Positions 1-20,000 of a stretch of 20,000 nucleotides of DNA are shown here, in pieces. The position numbers were made by a program, and so were the translations under genes. The notes under the pieces were generated by a model. That model saw only the letters and a list, made by a program, of their open reading frames with translations. It was not told the DNA's origin and made no database searches. Position 1 is the first letter of the stretch. Each line of letters begins with the position of its first letter. The stretch spans positions 24,030,735 through 24,050,734 of the forward strand of contig CM022677.1 in NCBI GenBank assembly GCA_012295275.1, given 5' to 3'. Origin of the DNA: Chrysomallon squamiferum (taxonomy: Eukaryota; Mollusca; Gastropoda; Neomphalida; Peltospiridae).

Positions 1-245
1 ACAATAAAAATAATAGTAATAATAATAATAGTAATAATAATAATATCAGTAATAGCAACAACAACAGCAGCAAGAACAACAACAACAATAATAACAACAA
101 TTACAATAATAACAATAATAATAACAGTAATAATAATAATGTCAGTAACAACAACAACAACAGTAATAATAATAATGATGATGATGTGAATAACAACAAC
201 AACAACAGTAAAAATAATAAAGATGATGATAATAATAATATTCGT
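1..245. repeat. Imperfect AAT/AAC trinucleotide array
   Basis: Mixed AAT, AAC, AGT and GAT triplets from the left edge. It probably lies in intron 2 of gene 2. Confidence 0.9.
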
Positions 246-710
246 GACAACATTAACACCACGGTATTCAGATAACTGTTGTTGTTGTCGATGTGGTTGT
301 CAAACCTGCATTAACCTTCAGACAGTATTAATACATAATAATCAGTTACCTGTCGGATCAATCACTGACGAGGTGTCTGACAGGTGTACGTAAACAAAAG
401 GTGTTTATTTTACCTGTGAGTAACGGAATGCAGAGAAAACGTAATTAACTTGTTTTGTTTTCGTACTCGATTGACTTAGGATGCTGAAGCTATTTCAACC
501 TTAATACATTTAACTTTTCTCTTTCTTTACCCTCACTTTTGTCTTTACGTGTTGTTATGACGTCACTACTACGTTTTCATGCGTAGTCTGTCCTCTTTTA
601 ATGCGCTGCTGTGATATTGTCGTCTGTATTTGCTGGATTTGTAACGCAACGTTACTGCTACCTTACGTTATTCGGTTGATATTTTTAGTGTAGGATTAAT
701 GCTACGTTAC
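246..710. other. Intron 2 of gene 2, unique sequence
   Basis: No convincing exon on either strand. It holds several CTACGTTACCT-like motifs and one TGACGTCA palindrome at 558-565. The sequence contains AG/GT pairs but no stretch with the cysteine pattern of gene 1. Confidence 0.4.
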
Positions 711-792
711 CTTATTTTGTCTGTATTATGTGTAATTTAAATTCTACGAAGCTTATTTTGTCTGTATTACGTGTAATTTAAATTCTACGATA
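711..792. repeat. 41-bp tandem duplication
   Basis: Two nearly identical 41-base units starting at 711 and 752 (CTTATTTTGTCTGTATTATG and so on), differing mainly at TTATG/TTACG. It ends next to the alternative donor of gene 2 exon 2. Confidence 0.9.
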
Positions 793-868
793 CTAATTTC
801 GTCTGTAATTCTGTTGATGTTCTGTCTGTACTCTGTCGAATTAAAACGAGATTTCAGAGCTACGTTAC

Positions 869-973
869 CTTGCTGTGTCTGTACTCTGTCCACTGTTTGC
901 TGTTGGCGTGGTTCGACTGCACGGTAACTTAGACTGGGCTGGAAATAGCGCCAGGCCGCCGTTACCTGTGTTC
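869..973 (-). CDS. Gene 2 exon 2: Gln-rich segment after the signal peptide (3' end uncertain)
   Basis: Acceptor TTTTGTATTTACAG|GAAC at 974, phase 1 in. Codes TQVTAAWRYFQPSLSYRAVE then PRQQQTVDRVQTQQ. Donor CAAG|GTAACG gives 105 bases, phase 1 out. It resembles gene 1 exon 2 (VTA near the start, aromatic pair, R-x-QQ, T-x3-VQT). The frame stays open past the donor, and a weaker donor A|GTATCG at 793 would give 180 bases, also phase 1, close to the 174 bases of gene 1 exon 2. Confidence 0.55.
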
Positions 974-1007
974 CTGTAAATACAAAACACTAAAAGTAAA
1001 ATAGTGT

Positions 1008-1096
<89 letters not shown>

Positions 1097-2513
1097 CTCT
1101 CTCTCTCCTTTATACATATATAGCATTATCGTGATGGTTATTGCTAATTGAAAACTATCTTGATGTCCGAGTGTTATTGTCGTTCGCCTACTCAGTGTCA
1201 AACGTTCGAGTGTCGTCAGCGGCATCTGACGGGGTTCGTGAGGTCGTGATTGGACTTTGTTCACGTGTGTCAGTGCATTCTCGAATATTGTCTATGTGCA
1301 GAGTCTAATCAGACGCACATAAGACAGATAATATCCATCCTAAATACATACATACATACACATATTTATTCATGTGCATAGATACGTACAAAATAAATAT
1401 ATACTGAGAAAAAAATAAATTGATAGATTAACTGGCAGAAAGAAATCCATCCGAGGAAGATATATAGATAGACGTAGACAGATTGATAGTGAGAAACAAA
1501 CAGACATAGAGATAAAGAGGAAATCAGATATACTAAGTGAAGGACAGATATGCAGACACACAGACAGACATAAATATGATTAATCGAAAAATCTAATAAT
1601 TTGATCGACATGTAACTAATCGTAAAAACATTTAATGTTTGAATCTCTAAGTAAGTAAATATGTATGTGTGTATGTATGACAGTATGTAAATATGATGAA
1701 TTGAAAAATGTATGTAATTTGTATGTATGTATGTGTGTGTGTGTGTATGCATGCATGTATGTATGTATGTATGTGTGTGTGTGAATGCATGTATGTATGT
1801 ATGTATGTATGTATGTGTATGTATGTGTGTGTGTGTGTATCTATGTATTTTATTATAAAGTAAGTAAGTAAATAACTATAGGTTGCCGTGTGCACAAACC
1901 ATAAAACAAAGAACTAATTTTTCATTTCAGACGCTTCCGTGTCTCTGAGTTATTTTTGTAGTCCCATCCTAAACATTCTGAAGGCCAGACGAAGAACAAT
2001 AAACAGGAAAAGATGCTTTATTACATTTTTTTAATTTGTTTTTTTGGTTCTTTCTTTCTTTGGCTGGTTTTCTTTCTTAATTTATTTCTGTCTTCTTTAT
2101 TATTTTTCGTATTTTCATTTATTTATTCTTTCATGCTTTATTTCATTATATCGTTTTTTTTCATTAATATAGTCGTTCAATATTTTTTTTCCTGTTAGTA
2201 TTCCTATACGCATGTATGCTTGTATGTATGTATTATGTACGTATATGTTATGTACGTATGTAATGTATATGTATGTATGTGTGTGCATGCGTCTGTTTTT
2301 ATATGCATATATCCATCTACGTATGCACGCATGAATAACCAATACGATTCAATGAATAACATTTCGTTTCTTCGTTAATTAAGACTCTCTGTTTTTATGC
2401 TCTAAGTAGGTATGCACGTATATATGTTTGTATGTATGAAAATAAGAAGATTACTTACCTGATAAGATACACATCCATGCCAGTATGAGAAAACAGAACT
2501 TCCAAGAAAACAT
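869..2513 (-). CDS. Gene 2 (partial): 5' end of a paralogue of gene 1, continuing off the left edge
   Basis: Two exons can be supported, 2513-2459 (signal peptide) and 973-869 (Gln-rich segment), both on the same strand as gene 1 and both ending in phase 1, as do exons 1 and 2 of gene 1. No cysteine module is visible before base 1; with introns of about 0.4-1.3 kb as in gene 1 it would lie outside the window. The product should be another secreted protein of the same family. The 5'-to-3' order puts gene 2 downstream of gene 1, head to tail. Confidence 0.6.
1009..1107. repeat. (CT)n microsatellite
   Basis: About 99 bases of CT with a CTAT interruption near 1087-1095, in intron 1 of gene 2. 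In the transcribed (minus) strand it reads GA. Confidence 0.97.
1108..2458 (-). other. Intron 1 of gene 2, mostly low-complexity
   Basis: Unique sequence to about 1340, then a TATG/GTGT array at about 1655-1865, a T-rich stretch at 2013-2195, and a second degraded TATG array at 2201-2300. Open frames here are translations of the repeats. Total intron length is about 1.5 kb, similar to intron 1 of gene 1 (1.3 kb). Confidence 0.5.
1655..1865. repeat. (TATG/TG)n compound microsatellite
   Basis: GTAT tetranucleotides alternate with GT runs; densest at 1717-1842. Confidence 0.93.
2459..2513 (-). CDS. Gene 2 exon 1: start codon and signal peptide
   Basis: ATG at 2513-2511 opens MFSWKFCFLILAWMCILS followed by one base (G) and a perfect donor GTAAGT. 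It is 18 codons plus one base, exactly the length and phase of gene 1 exon 1, with the same layout: hydrophobic core, a W-M pair (LAWM here, LLWM there), and Ser at the end. The open frame is too short to appear as a long ORF. Confidence 0.72.
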
Positions 2514-2757
2514 TGAACTTGAATCACACACAATCATATCAAAATAGAATACCAAAATACCCCAAACGTTACTAACACCCTCTTTTTAAATTAATACTTT
2601 CGTTTGGATACACTTTTTACAAATAAAAAAATATATATATTATGTTTCGTCTTAACAAGAAAATAAAAATCTCCTACACATGAATAGACACAAAATTACT
2701 TAATATTAATTATTCAAACTTTTAGAATCGCTATATTCTTTTTTATTTTTTTTTTTT

Positions 2758-2765
2758 TTTTTATA
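2758..2765 (-). promoter_or_regulatory. Possible TATA box of gene 2
   Basis: Minus strand TATAAAAA runs into an oligo-A tract, 245 bases upstream of the gene 2 ATG. It could be a chance match next to a homopolymer. Confidence 0.2.
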
Positions 2766-2904
2766 ACTAAGTCACTGTATTTACTGAACGAAATAAAACA
2801 GAAGTTTTAAAAATTCTTCTTCCCTACTAAATCAAAACGGTATTGCTTTCTAGTTTACATTCAAATGCTCGACTTACTTATATGCACTCGATCAAACGTA
2901 CAGC

Positions 2905-2954
2905 CGGAAAAACACGAATGATCAGCGTGCTTACGTCATCGGCTTAGCAGACGC
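2905..2954 (-). promoter_or_regulatory. Candidate promoter module of gene 2
   Basis: On the plus strand this reads CGGAAA, then TGATCA, then ACGTCAT, ten bases, then GACGCC. The same ordered blocks occur upstream of gene 1 at 19317-19368 at nearly the same distance from the start codon (about 390 versus 360 bases). ATGACGT is a CRE/ATF-type bZIP core. Function is inferred from conservation between the two copies. Confidence 0.45.
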
Positions 2955-3768
2955 CTGAAAAACGTAGTCAAGCGATATTTCATTCTGCTTAAAGAAATGA
3001 TAAATTGTTATTTTATTTATTTGTGTTTTTTTTTATATATTATATATATTTTTCTCTTTGCTCTGATAAAAAAAGAGACACAGAAGAAATAAATCGGGCG
3101 TATTACGAATCATGTCACATGTCACATGATTTTTTTTTTTTTTTTACTGCTGTAGGAAAAAGTTATGAGAATTGAGATGCATAGACAGTTTATCATAATA
3201 CTGCATATTTTCGGATATGAAGCATTAATACTGTTGTCTGTGGATAGCAATTAAATAATATGGTTTAATCTTTTATTATTTTGAAAACATAAGAAAGATT
3301 TCGTTTATGATAATCAGTAACATAACACTGATTTAAAAAAAAGAACTACGTAACTAACAAACTATTAACTAACTAAATACATATTTAAAAATATTCAAAA
3401 ATATTTAATAATTAGAATACTCTGAATAGCATGAACAAAAGAAATAAGAAAAAAGAAAAGAAAAGAAAAGAAAAAATTATAGATATCATTTATAAAGATA
3501 AAGGTGAAAGTAAAAAACAAGAACGAATGAAATAAAAATGATCCTACTAGTACTGAAACAGCAATAAAAACAAAAAAAAAACAAACAAGCACGAAACTAA
3601 ACATCTATTCAATAATTCAAACTGGAAACAAAAAAAGATCTCATCAATTAATCGTTTAAACAACCAAATATACAATCACCTAACGAACAAGCCCATTTAT
3701 TAATCAGTGATCTATAGTAAAAAAAAGAGAGAAAAAAAGAAGAAAACAAATATTTAAAAAAATACATA

Positions 3769-3837
<69 letters not shown>
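3769..3837. repeat. (ATCT)n microsatellite
   Basis: About 17 nearly perfect tetranucleotides. Confidence 0.97.
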
Positions 3838-3838
<1 letters not shown>

Positions 3839-4010
3839 ATATGAATATGCGGATTTACGCTCTTTTTGCCTCTGAGCTCTTTATTTATAGAAAAAGAGAT
3901 TAAAAACATAGGTACGTAGCTAATTACATACAAAAATACGTAGATAGATAGACAGACATAGAAACCTCTCCCTCTTTCTCTATCTCTCTGTGTATGTCTC
4001 TATGTGTACA

Positions 4011-4161
<151 letters not shown>

Positions 4162-4274
4162 GGAATATGGATAAACTAATTTTCGCAGAAAGAAAAAAAT
4201 CAGACAAGATGAGAGCAAGAAAGAGCCAGACAGAAGGAGAAAGAAAAGTAGATAGTCTGATATAAAAAGATTGG

Positions 4275-4310
<36 letters not shown>
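4275..4310. repeat. Poly-A tract, 36 bases
   Basis: Uninterrupted A run. No retroposon body or target duplication could be recognised beside it. Confidence 0.95.
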
Positions 4311-4312
<2 letters not shown>

Positions 4313-4487
4313 AAATTAATTATTGTCCATACAAGAACACTCCTTTATTTTTTTATAGTGTCTCGTTGTTGCGGGGTCGTCACACTGAGATATTTCACAC
4401 TGACATTATCCATGTTAATATTTCTACTGTTGTCAGACAGAGGTTACAGACATAAACAGAAGATAAGGGTTACGAAGACATTATTGT

Positions 4488-4792
4488 ATGTGTGTGTGTG
4501 TGTGTGTGTGTGTGACATTCACTTAGATAGTAATGTATATAGACATTCACTTAGATAGAGAGAGAGAGTATAGAGAGAGGGAGAGCTGAGACAGAGACAC
4601 ACACACAGAGAATGAGGGGAAAAAAGAAATAGAGAGAGAATGAGAGAGAGAAAAAGAGAGAAAGAGAGAGAGAAAATAAGAGAGAGAGAGGGAGAGAGAG
4701 AGAGGGAGAGCGAGAGAAAGGGAGAGAGAATGAAAGAGAGACACACACAGAGAGAATGAGATAGAGAGATCGAGAGAAAAAGAAAGAGAGAG

Positions 4793-4865
<73 letters not shown>

Positions 4866-5085
4866 GAGAGAAAAAAAAAGAGAAAAATGAGAGAGAGAGA
4901 ACGAGAGAGAGAGAGAAAGAGAGAAAGAAAGGAAAGAGAAAATGAGAGAGAGAGATGAGAGAGAAAGAGAGAGAGAGAAAGAGAGAGAGAACGAGAGAGA
5001 GAGAGAAAAGAGAGAGAGAAAATGTGAGAGAGAGTGAGGGAGAGAGAGAGAAAGAGAGAGAAAATGTGAGAGAGAGAGAAAAGCT
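4488..5085. repeat. (TG)n followed by a long GA-rich purine tract
   Basis: TG run to 4514, then a 17-base direct repeat GACATTCACTTAGATAG (4514-4530 and 4542-4558), then about 530 bases of imperfect GA with GAAA, GAGG and CACA interruptions. A perfect GA core lies at about 4796-4861. Confidence 0.93.
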
Positions 5086-6301
<1,216 letters not shown>

Positions 6302-6305
<4 letters not shown>

Positions 6306-6800
6306 CAACAAACCAATAATTCGATTCTAATTTTCTTTTGTTTTCCTTATGGGAAATACCATCATCACTAATCATTATTATTATTCACAGAGGGCGTCTG
6401 TCTTTCTTTTTCTATTACCGGAAATGACTAGACGTTACGTCATTTGCGTCAACGTTTAACTCAGTCTAGGATTGGAGTTTTTATTGCCTGACTTGTTCAC
6501 GAACTATTTAAGTGTCGACACATTTAAATCGGCCATTTTGGTTGAGATTTAAAGAGAAATATAAAAAAAGATTTTTTTTTTTTTTTTTTTAGATTTTGCA
6601 GCAATTTGTCTATTTTACTTGGCGTTTAAAAAATAGAAAAACTCAGATTCAGTTAAGTAATCCGTTAATCTCTTTTATTTGTTAATGCGTTTCATTTGTT
6701 ATGGGTTTGTTTTCGTTTCTAATGAATGAATGATTATAATAAATAAAAAACAACAGACAGACAGACAGACAGACAAACAAACGTACTTTATCAGGAAGCC
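6302..6800. other. Intergenic sequence with CRE-like site and CAGA repeat
   Basis: CGGAAA at 6419 and ACGTCAT at 6437-6443 partly resemble the promoter module of the two genes. A T run lies at 6572-6590 and (CAGA)n at 6752-6775. No exon is visible downstream. Confidence 0.4.
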
Positions 6801-6998
<198 letters not shown>

Positions 6999-7067
6999 TA
7001 AAAGAAACCAACGTACGTATCTGCTAACAACCAAGGACATATCAAAAGAAGAAAACAGCTACATCTG

Positions 7068-7129
7068 CTATCACTACTATTACTACTATCACTACTATCA
7101 CTACTATTACTATTACTTCTACTATTACT
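7068..7129. repeat. Imperfect (CTA/CTATTA)n array
   Basis: Triplets ACT, ATT and ATC in irregular order. Confidence 0.85.
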
Positions 7130-8806
7130 CGGACGAGCCGTGACTTCACTTTATTTACAAGATGTAAGAAACCATCCTATCCAGCCATACATGTATATAT
7201 ATATGTCTCTGTCTTTAGCAAGCATATTTGTAAGTGCTTCTACGTTTTTTTATATCTGTCTTTACATATATCATTGTGTAAGTTGTTTATACAGATAACA
7301 GAGTACATCTCTCAACACAGAAAAACATTTTGTAACTGTAAATGCTCTTTTGTATAATTTATGTTTTCCTTTCATGAACTGCACTGAAACTATGTACATA
7401 TACGTATATACACAGAAACAGATTAATACATTAGTCAGGTAGAACAATAGATAGAGAAGAGTCTGGTTTATCCACAAGCAATGTAAAATCTGCTAAACAC
7501 ACTAAATGAGAACAATAGAGAAATAAAGAAAGAATCAGTGCAAACAAGACAAACGACAACTTACTTTAAATGTTTATTTTGAAAACACTGTAACGAACGT
7601 CAGTAAACGACATACAAAAATAAAATACATTTCACGTATGTCTACAATAAATATACCAGTTTTGTTTTGTTTTCTTATTGAAATAATATCAACAAATATA
7701 GTCATTTCATTTTTTGTACAGACAAAAACATACAAAAATAAGAACGAGTGAATCTTTCTTAAAGAGATAATACAGTTTCGTTGTAAAACAGATACTGATC
7801 TGTATAAGAAAGGATAGAATTCGAACGAAATTACAAATAAACCGGCTTCTGTTGATAAAATTACCAATTACTGAATGATAAAGACAACTACAATTATAGC
7901 AGGAGAAAAGTTTAATACAGGATTTTACTTAACAGTTGTTAAATTAAATACATTTTATAATGCCTCAAGACTCAAGGGAAATAATGCTTTACGTTAAAAC
8001 AAAAGGAATTACAAATACGATGTAGAAATGTGTAAACTAAAATCATTTGGGAGAAAAGTAGTAAAGAAATAGCATGGAAGCTTTAAGAATATCGATACAG
8101 TAAGCTAAACTGAGTATTAAATGAAAACAGGTGGAATACCTTTTGTATTAGTTTACGTCAATACGTAAATACGTCATTTCTGTGGTCGTAACATAATGTT
8201 AAATATTAAGGGGAGTAACTCTTAAACATCACATAACGAGTTAATTGAGATAACTGTTGAATGAGTTGCTGAGTACTACTAAACGCAAGAAAAAAAAAAC
8301 TGAAATTTCAATCACACGTTAATTTTTAATACAGAGAACTCATATGAAACAAACATAGGCAAGGAAAAAACACTTGAAGATTCAAGCTTTAAGAAAGAAC
8401 TCTGGTGTAAAACCAGTTTTCTAAAAATCCACAAAAAAGCTAAAAAAAAAAAAAAAAAAAAAATGCTTAGCGAAATAGCATTTATTAACGTTTCGTGTTT
8501 TTCAAATGACAATAAAATTTGTTAATCTCCTAATTATATGGAACGAGTTTAAAAAATGGATTAAAATTGACAAAAAAAAAAAAAAATAAATAAAAAAAAA
8601 AAATATATATAAAAAAACGAAAAATATAAAAAAAATGAAAAAGAAAGGAAAAAAAAGAAAGAAACGAAAACAATACTGAACGAACGTCTTTTTGTGAATA
8701 GAATCCACCATTGTAAGTTAACACTGAGGCAAGCGAACAAAACACTGATCTCTACAAAATGTCTTGTGTGAACAGGTCCTTGATTGCACCAGAATTAAAT
8801 TGACAG
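7130..8806. other. Intergenic AT-rich sequence, no supported gene
   Basis: Contains A-runs at 8443-8463 and 8571-8600. Minus-strand AATAAA signals at 7573-7578 and 8481-8486 are far from gene 1's stop, so they are only weak poly-A candidates. A 97-residue minus open frame at 7867-7574 has AT-driven composition and no recognisable motif. Confidence 0.4.
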
Positions 8807-8853
8807 AGAAGAAGAAGAAGAAGAAGAAGAAGAAGAAGAAGAAGAAGAAGAAG
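8807..8853. repeat. (GAA)n microsatellite
   Basis: About 15 perfect GAA units. Confidence 0.96.
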
Positions 8854-8985
8854 GAAAAGAGGAGAGAGAGAAGGCATAAGACAGTTCAGCAAAAGCAAAA
8901 CAAAGACGTAATATAAAAATACAAAACATATTAGAGAAACAGAGAAAGGAAGAGAGACAGAGAGAATACAGAGGCGATTTAAAAA

Positions 8986-8986
<1 letters not shown>

Positions 8987-9018
<32 letters not shown>

Positions 9019-9069
9019 GTGTGCGTGTGTGTGCGTGTGTGTGTGTGTGAGAAAGAGAGAGAGAGAGAG
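8987..9069. repeat. (GT)n-(GA)n compound microsatellite
   Basis: GT with three GTGC interruptions, then a short GA run. Confidence 0.95.
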
Positions 9070-9536
9070 ATGAATTGAAGAAATGGAAACAGAGAGAAAT
9101 GGAGGGATTAAAAATAAAATAGTCTTACAAAAATGACTGAAGTAGAAAAATGAAAGTTAGCTGAAAATAAAAGACCCGTTTTAAGTAATATTTACAAATG
9201 TAGAAATTCAGTTTCAGAACACGCCACAACACTATTCACTGTCACTGAGCCAAAACAGTTTTAACTCACATTAAAACAATAGAACAGGAAATACACTAAC
9301 TCAGTTTTATGTGAATTGTCTACATTTTTGCAGAAATATATAAATATGGTATTTTAATGTATTTCTAATAAAAAATGTATTATTCACATAAAGCTATCGT
9401 TTTGCTTTTATCCTCTGGTTTGTCAACAAAATAGTTAAAAAAACCAGAATTCAAAGTTTGGATGGAGTAATTTACACTTTTTTATATGGAAACTTATCAA
9501 ATAGAATATTATTAAAATTCAATTTAAAATAACTAG

Positions 9537-9570
<34 letters not shown>

Positions 9571-9904
9571 ATAATAATAATAAAAAAAATAAAAAAAAAA
9601 ATATATATATTTATAATTTATAAAATAAAAAAGAAAAAAGAAAACCAAAAAAATAACAACAACAAAACAATTACTTTGCCATTAACCACGAAATAACTTC
9701 TACAATTTTACCCATTATTTTATCATATTTAGCTGTCCATGTTAGATATACTAGCTTCATTTCGGTATAAAATAAACTTAATATACACCGGTGTGCCATC
9801 CTTATTGAAACATGTTTTCTAAATGTAAGTAAAGGAACAAAAGAATTATGTGAGGAATACTATTCAAAGACTGGCCACGAGTTCAATACAGACTGAGTCC
9901 TTGT
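9070..9904 (-). other. Probable 3' UTR and flank of gene 1
   Basis: Follows the stop codon of gene 1. No AATAAA was seen in the first 900 bases on the minus strand. ATTAAA at 9358-9353 is the nearest variant signal. A poly-A run at 9537-9568 (poly-T in the transcript) with AAT and A-rich flank lies inside. Confidence 0.35.
9537..9600. repeat. Poly-A tract and (AAT)n
   Basis: 32 A residues, then AAT units and more A runs. Confidence 0.95.
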
Positions 9905-18961
<9,057 letters not shown>

Positions 18962-19273
18962 TGGCCTGCACGCGATGTAAACAATAAACAAAATTAACAA
19001 TTTATTTTAAATTCAAGAAGAAACTTTCAACAACGTTTCGGCTTTTTTAATTTTTTTACAACTCTTATTTACAACTAAATATTTTTACGTTTCTTTTTTT
19101 TGTTTCTTTTTTTTTCGTTATAATTTAAAAATAATTTGGCACTGACAACGGAGAGAAGTTTTTTTTTTTTTTTTTTCGTTCCTTTTTTTTTTTTTTGTTT
19201 CACGGTCTGTCGCAGTGCCTGCTGACCGGTCCGAAATGTTGTTCCGTTTTACCGATCCAGCGATTTTCATTTT

Positions 19274-19283
19274 TTTATATATA
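19274..19283 (-). promoter_or_regulatory. Possible TATA box of gene 1
   Basis: Minus strand reads TATATATAAA, about 313 bases upstream of the ATG and just downstream of the conserved module. AT-rich chance matches are common here, so support is weak. Confidence 0.25.
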
Positions 19284-19316
19284 CTTCTGTGTGTGTTGTC
19301 GGAAATAGGGACTATG

Positions 19317-19368
19317 CGGAAACGCGAAGGAGTGATCAACAGCCAACGTCATTCGCTTTCACGACGCC
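19317..19368 (-). promoter_or_regulatory. Candidate promoter module of gene 1
   Basis: Plus strand: CGGAAA, TGATCA, seven bases, ACGTCAT, ten bases, GACGCC; matches the module at 2905-2954. It lies about 360 bases before the gene 1 ATG and 34 bases upstream of a TATATATAAA sequence in the minus strand. Confidence 0.45.
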
Positions 19369-20000
19369 ACCCCAGTACTGCCGTCATTCACTTCAACTAC
19401 AACATGATGCATGGGTGTTTTGTGTTCATCCGCCTCAACGACATTTGTCAAACTTTCTTTTCGTGACGTTTTGATTAATAGCAGGAGTTTGCGTTAATGG
19501 CATCAACATGGCAGTGAAAATACGTCATTGTCACGTGGTCATGCGGAAGTTCATTGACTGAAGGTCATTTCGGGTATGCTATAAAGGTGATAAAGATAAT
19601 AAAAATCAGACATTTATTTATATCATTGCACTTGCTTTCCAGGTTGTAATAATAATAATAATAATAATAATGAGAACAAGAAGAGGAAAAAGACCACCAT
19701 CAATAATAATCATAATGATGATGATGATGATGAGGATAGTAATAATGATGATAATGACGATGCTGTTTCATGACAACGGGGACGATGATGATGTTGTATA
19801 GTTTTTTATTTTAAAATTTATTTTTGTATTATTAAAAAAAAATGTTGAAATGTTATTAATTTTATTTGACTAAATTTCTTTAGTTTTATCTACTAAAAAT
19901 ATGAAAAGACGACATTTATTTTAAAAAATGAAAAAAAAAAAAAAAAACATCTTTGACCTCTGTTTGTGAACGTCACTCGGCTCGTTTCCATGGAGTAACG

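Larger units (their letters stand above)
2514..3768. other. Upstream region of gene 2
   Basis: AT-rich, with T runs at 2741-2762 and 3129-3144 and a GAAAA stretch near 3450-3475. It holds the promoter module at 2905-2954 and the possible TATA box. ATGTCACATGTCACATGA near 3111-3128 is a short direct repeat. No coding signal seen. Confidence 0.4.
18962..20000. other. Upstream region of gene 1
   Basis: T-runs at about 19089-19114 and 19159-19196, the conserved module at 19317-19368, an (AAT)n run at 19647-19670, GAT triplets at about 19715-19797, and A-rich sequence to the end. Another ACGTCAT occurs near 19521, followed by CACGTGG. No further exon was recognised on either strand. Confidence 0.4.

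Noticed and set aside
354-380. Possible 27-base phase 1-1 micro-exon of gene 2 (CAG|AC ... ACAG|GTAACT, minus strand)
   Set aside because: Phases fit, but it is very short, cysteine-free and unsupported by any counterpart in gene 1.
4275-4310. Poly-A tract considered as a retroposon tail
   Set aside because: No element body, target-site duplication or promoter boxes recognisable on its 5' side.
7574-7867. 97-residue minus open frame
   Set aside because: AT-driven composition (Ile, Phe, Val), no signal, motif or exon-phase relation to the family.
19215-19474. Plus-strand open frames of 61-83 residues upstream of gene 1
   Set aside because: They overlap the conserved promoter module, have no homologous context and no splice support. 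A divergent gene cannot be excluded but is not supported.

Overview
The window looks like nuclear DNA of an invertebrate animal. Genes are split by AG/GT-bounded introns, about a third of the sequence is simple repeat (GA, AAT, ATCT, GT, AAAT and poly-A arrays, some of several hundred bases), and the protein that can be assembled is a secreted, cysteine-rich, proline-rich repeat protein. The style suits a mollusc or another lophotrochozoan, but that is inference; no marker gene is present.

The main content is one multi-exon gene on the minus strand, start codon at 18961 and stop at 9905. I assembled it by hand as 11 coding exons: a signal-peptide exon, a basic/glutamine-rich exon, then five copies of an eight-cysteine module. 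The modules follow C-x8-C-x4-C-x4-C-x6,7-C-x4-C-x2-C-x12-C. Each is coded by a pair of exons: the first half enters in phase 1 and leaves in phase 2, the second half enters in phase 2 and leaves in phase 1. Between modules 2 and 3 lies one giant exon (14361 to 12818). It codes a cysteine-free stretch with seven 20-residue proline-rich repeats and about seven 7-residue Met/Gly/Pro/Gln repeats. The model totals about 817 residues. Exons 3 and 6 are each exactly one base short of what the splice phases and cysteine spacing require. They therefore contain assembly indels, real disabling mutations, or unusual splicing.

At the left side (2513 to about 869, minus strand) is the 5' end of a second, apparently paralogous gene. 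Its signal-peptide exon has the same length (55 coding bases) and the same phase as that of gene 1. A following phase 1-1 exon resembles exon 2 of gene 1. The rest runs off the left edge. Both genes have a similar 50-base module (CGGAAA, TGATCA, ACGTCAT, GACGCC in order) about 360-390 bases upstream of the ATG, which suggests shared regulation. The window therefore probably shows part of a tandem family of secreted cysteine-rich proteins.

Layout, left to right: 1-868 intron 2 of gene 2, with trinucleotide repeats and a 41-base duplication; 869-2513 first two exons of gene 2; 2514-9904 intergenic DNA with gene 2's promoter, 3' flanking DNA of gene 1 and many microsatellites; 9905-18961 gene 1; 18962-20000 upstream region of gene 1. 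All ten introns of gene 1 carry simple repeats. In two of them a splice site itself has been tandemly duplicated: the exon 4 acceptor in a 53-base minisatellite, and the exon 8 donor in a three-copy repeat. No tRNA, rRNA, CRISPR array or recognisable transposon was seen.
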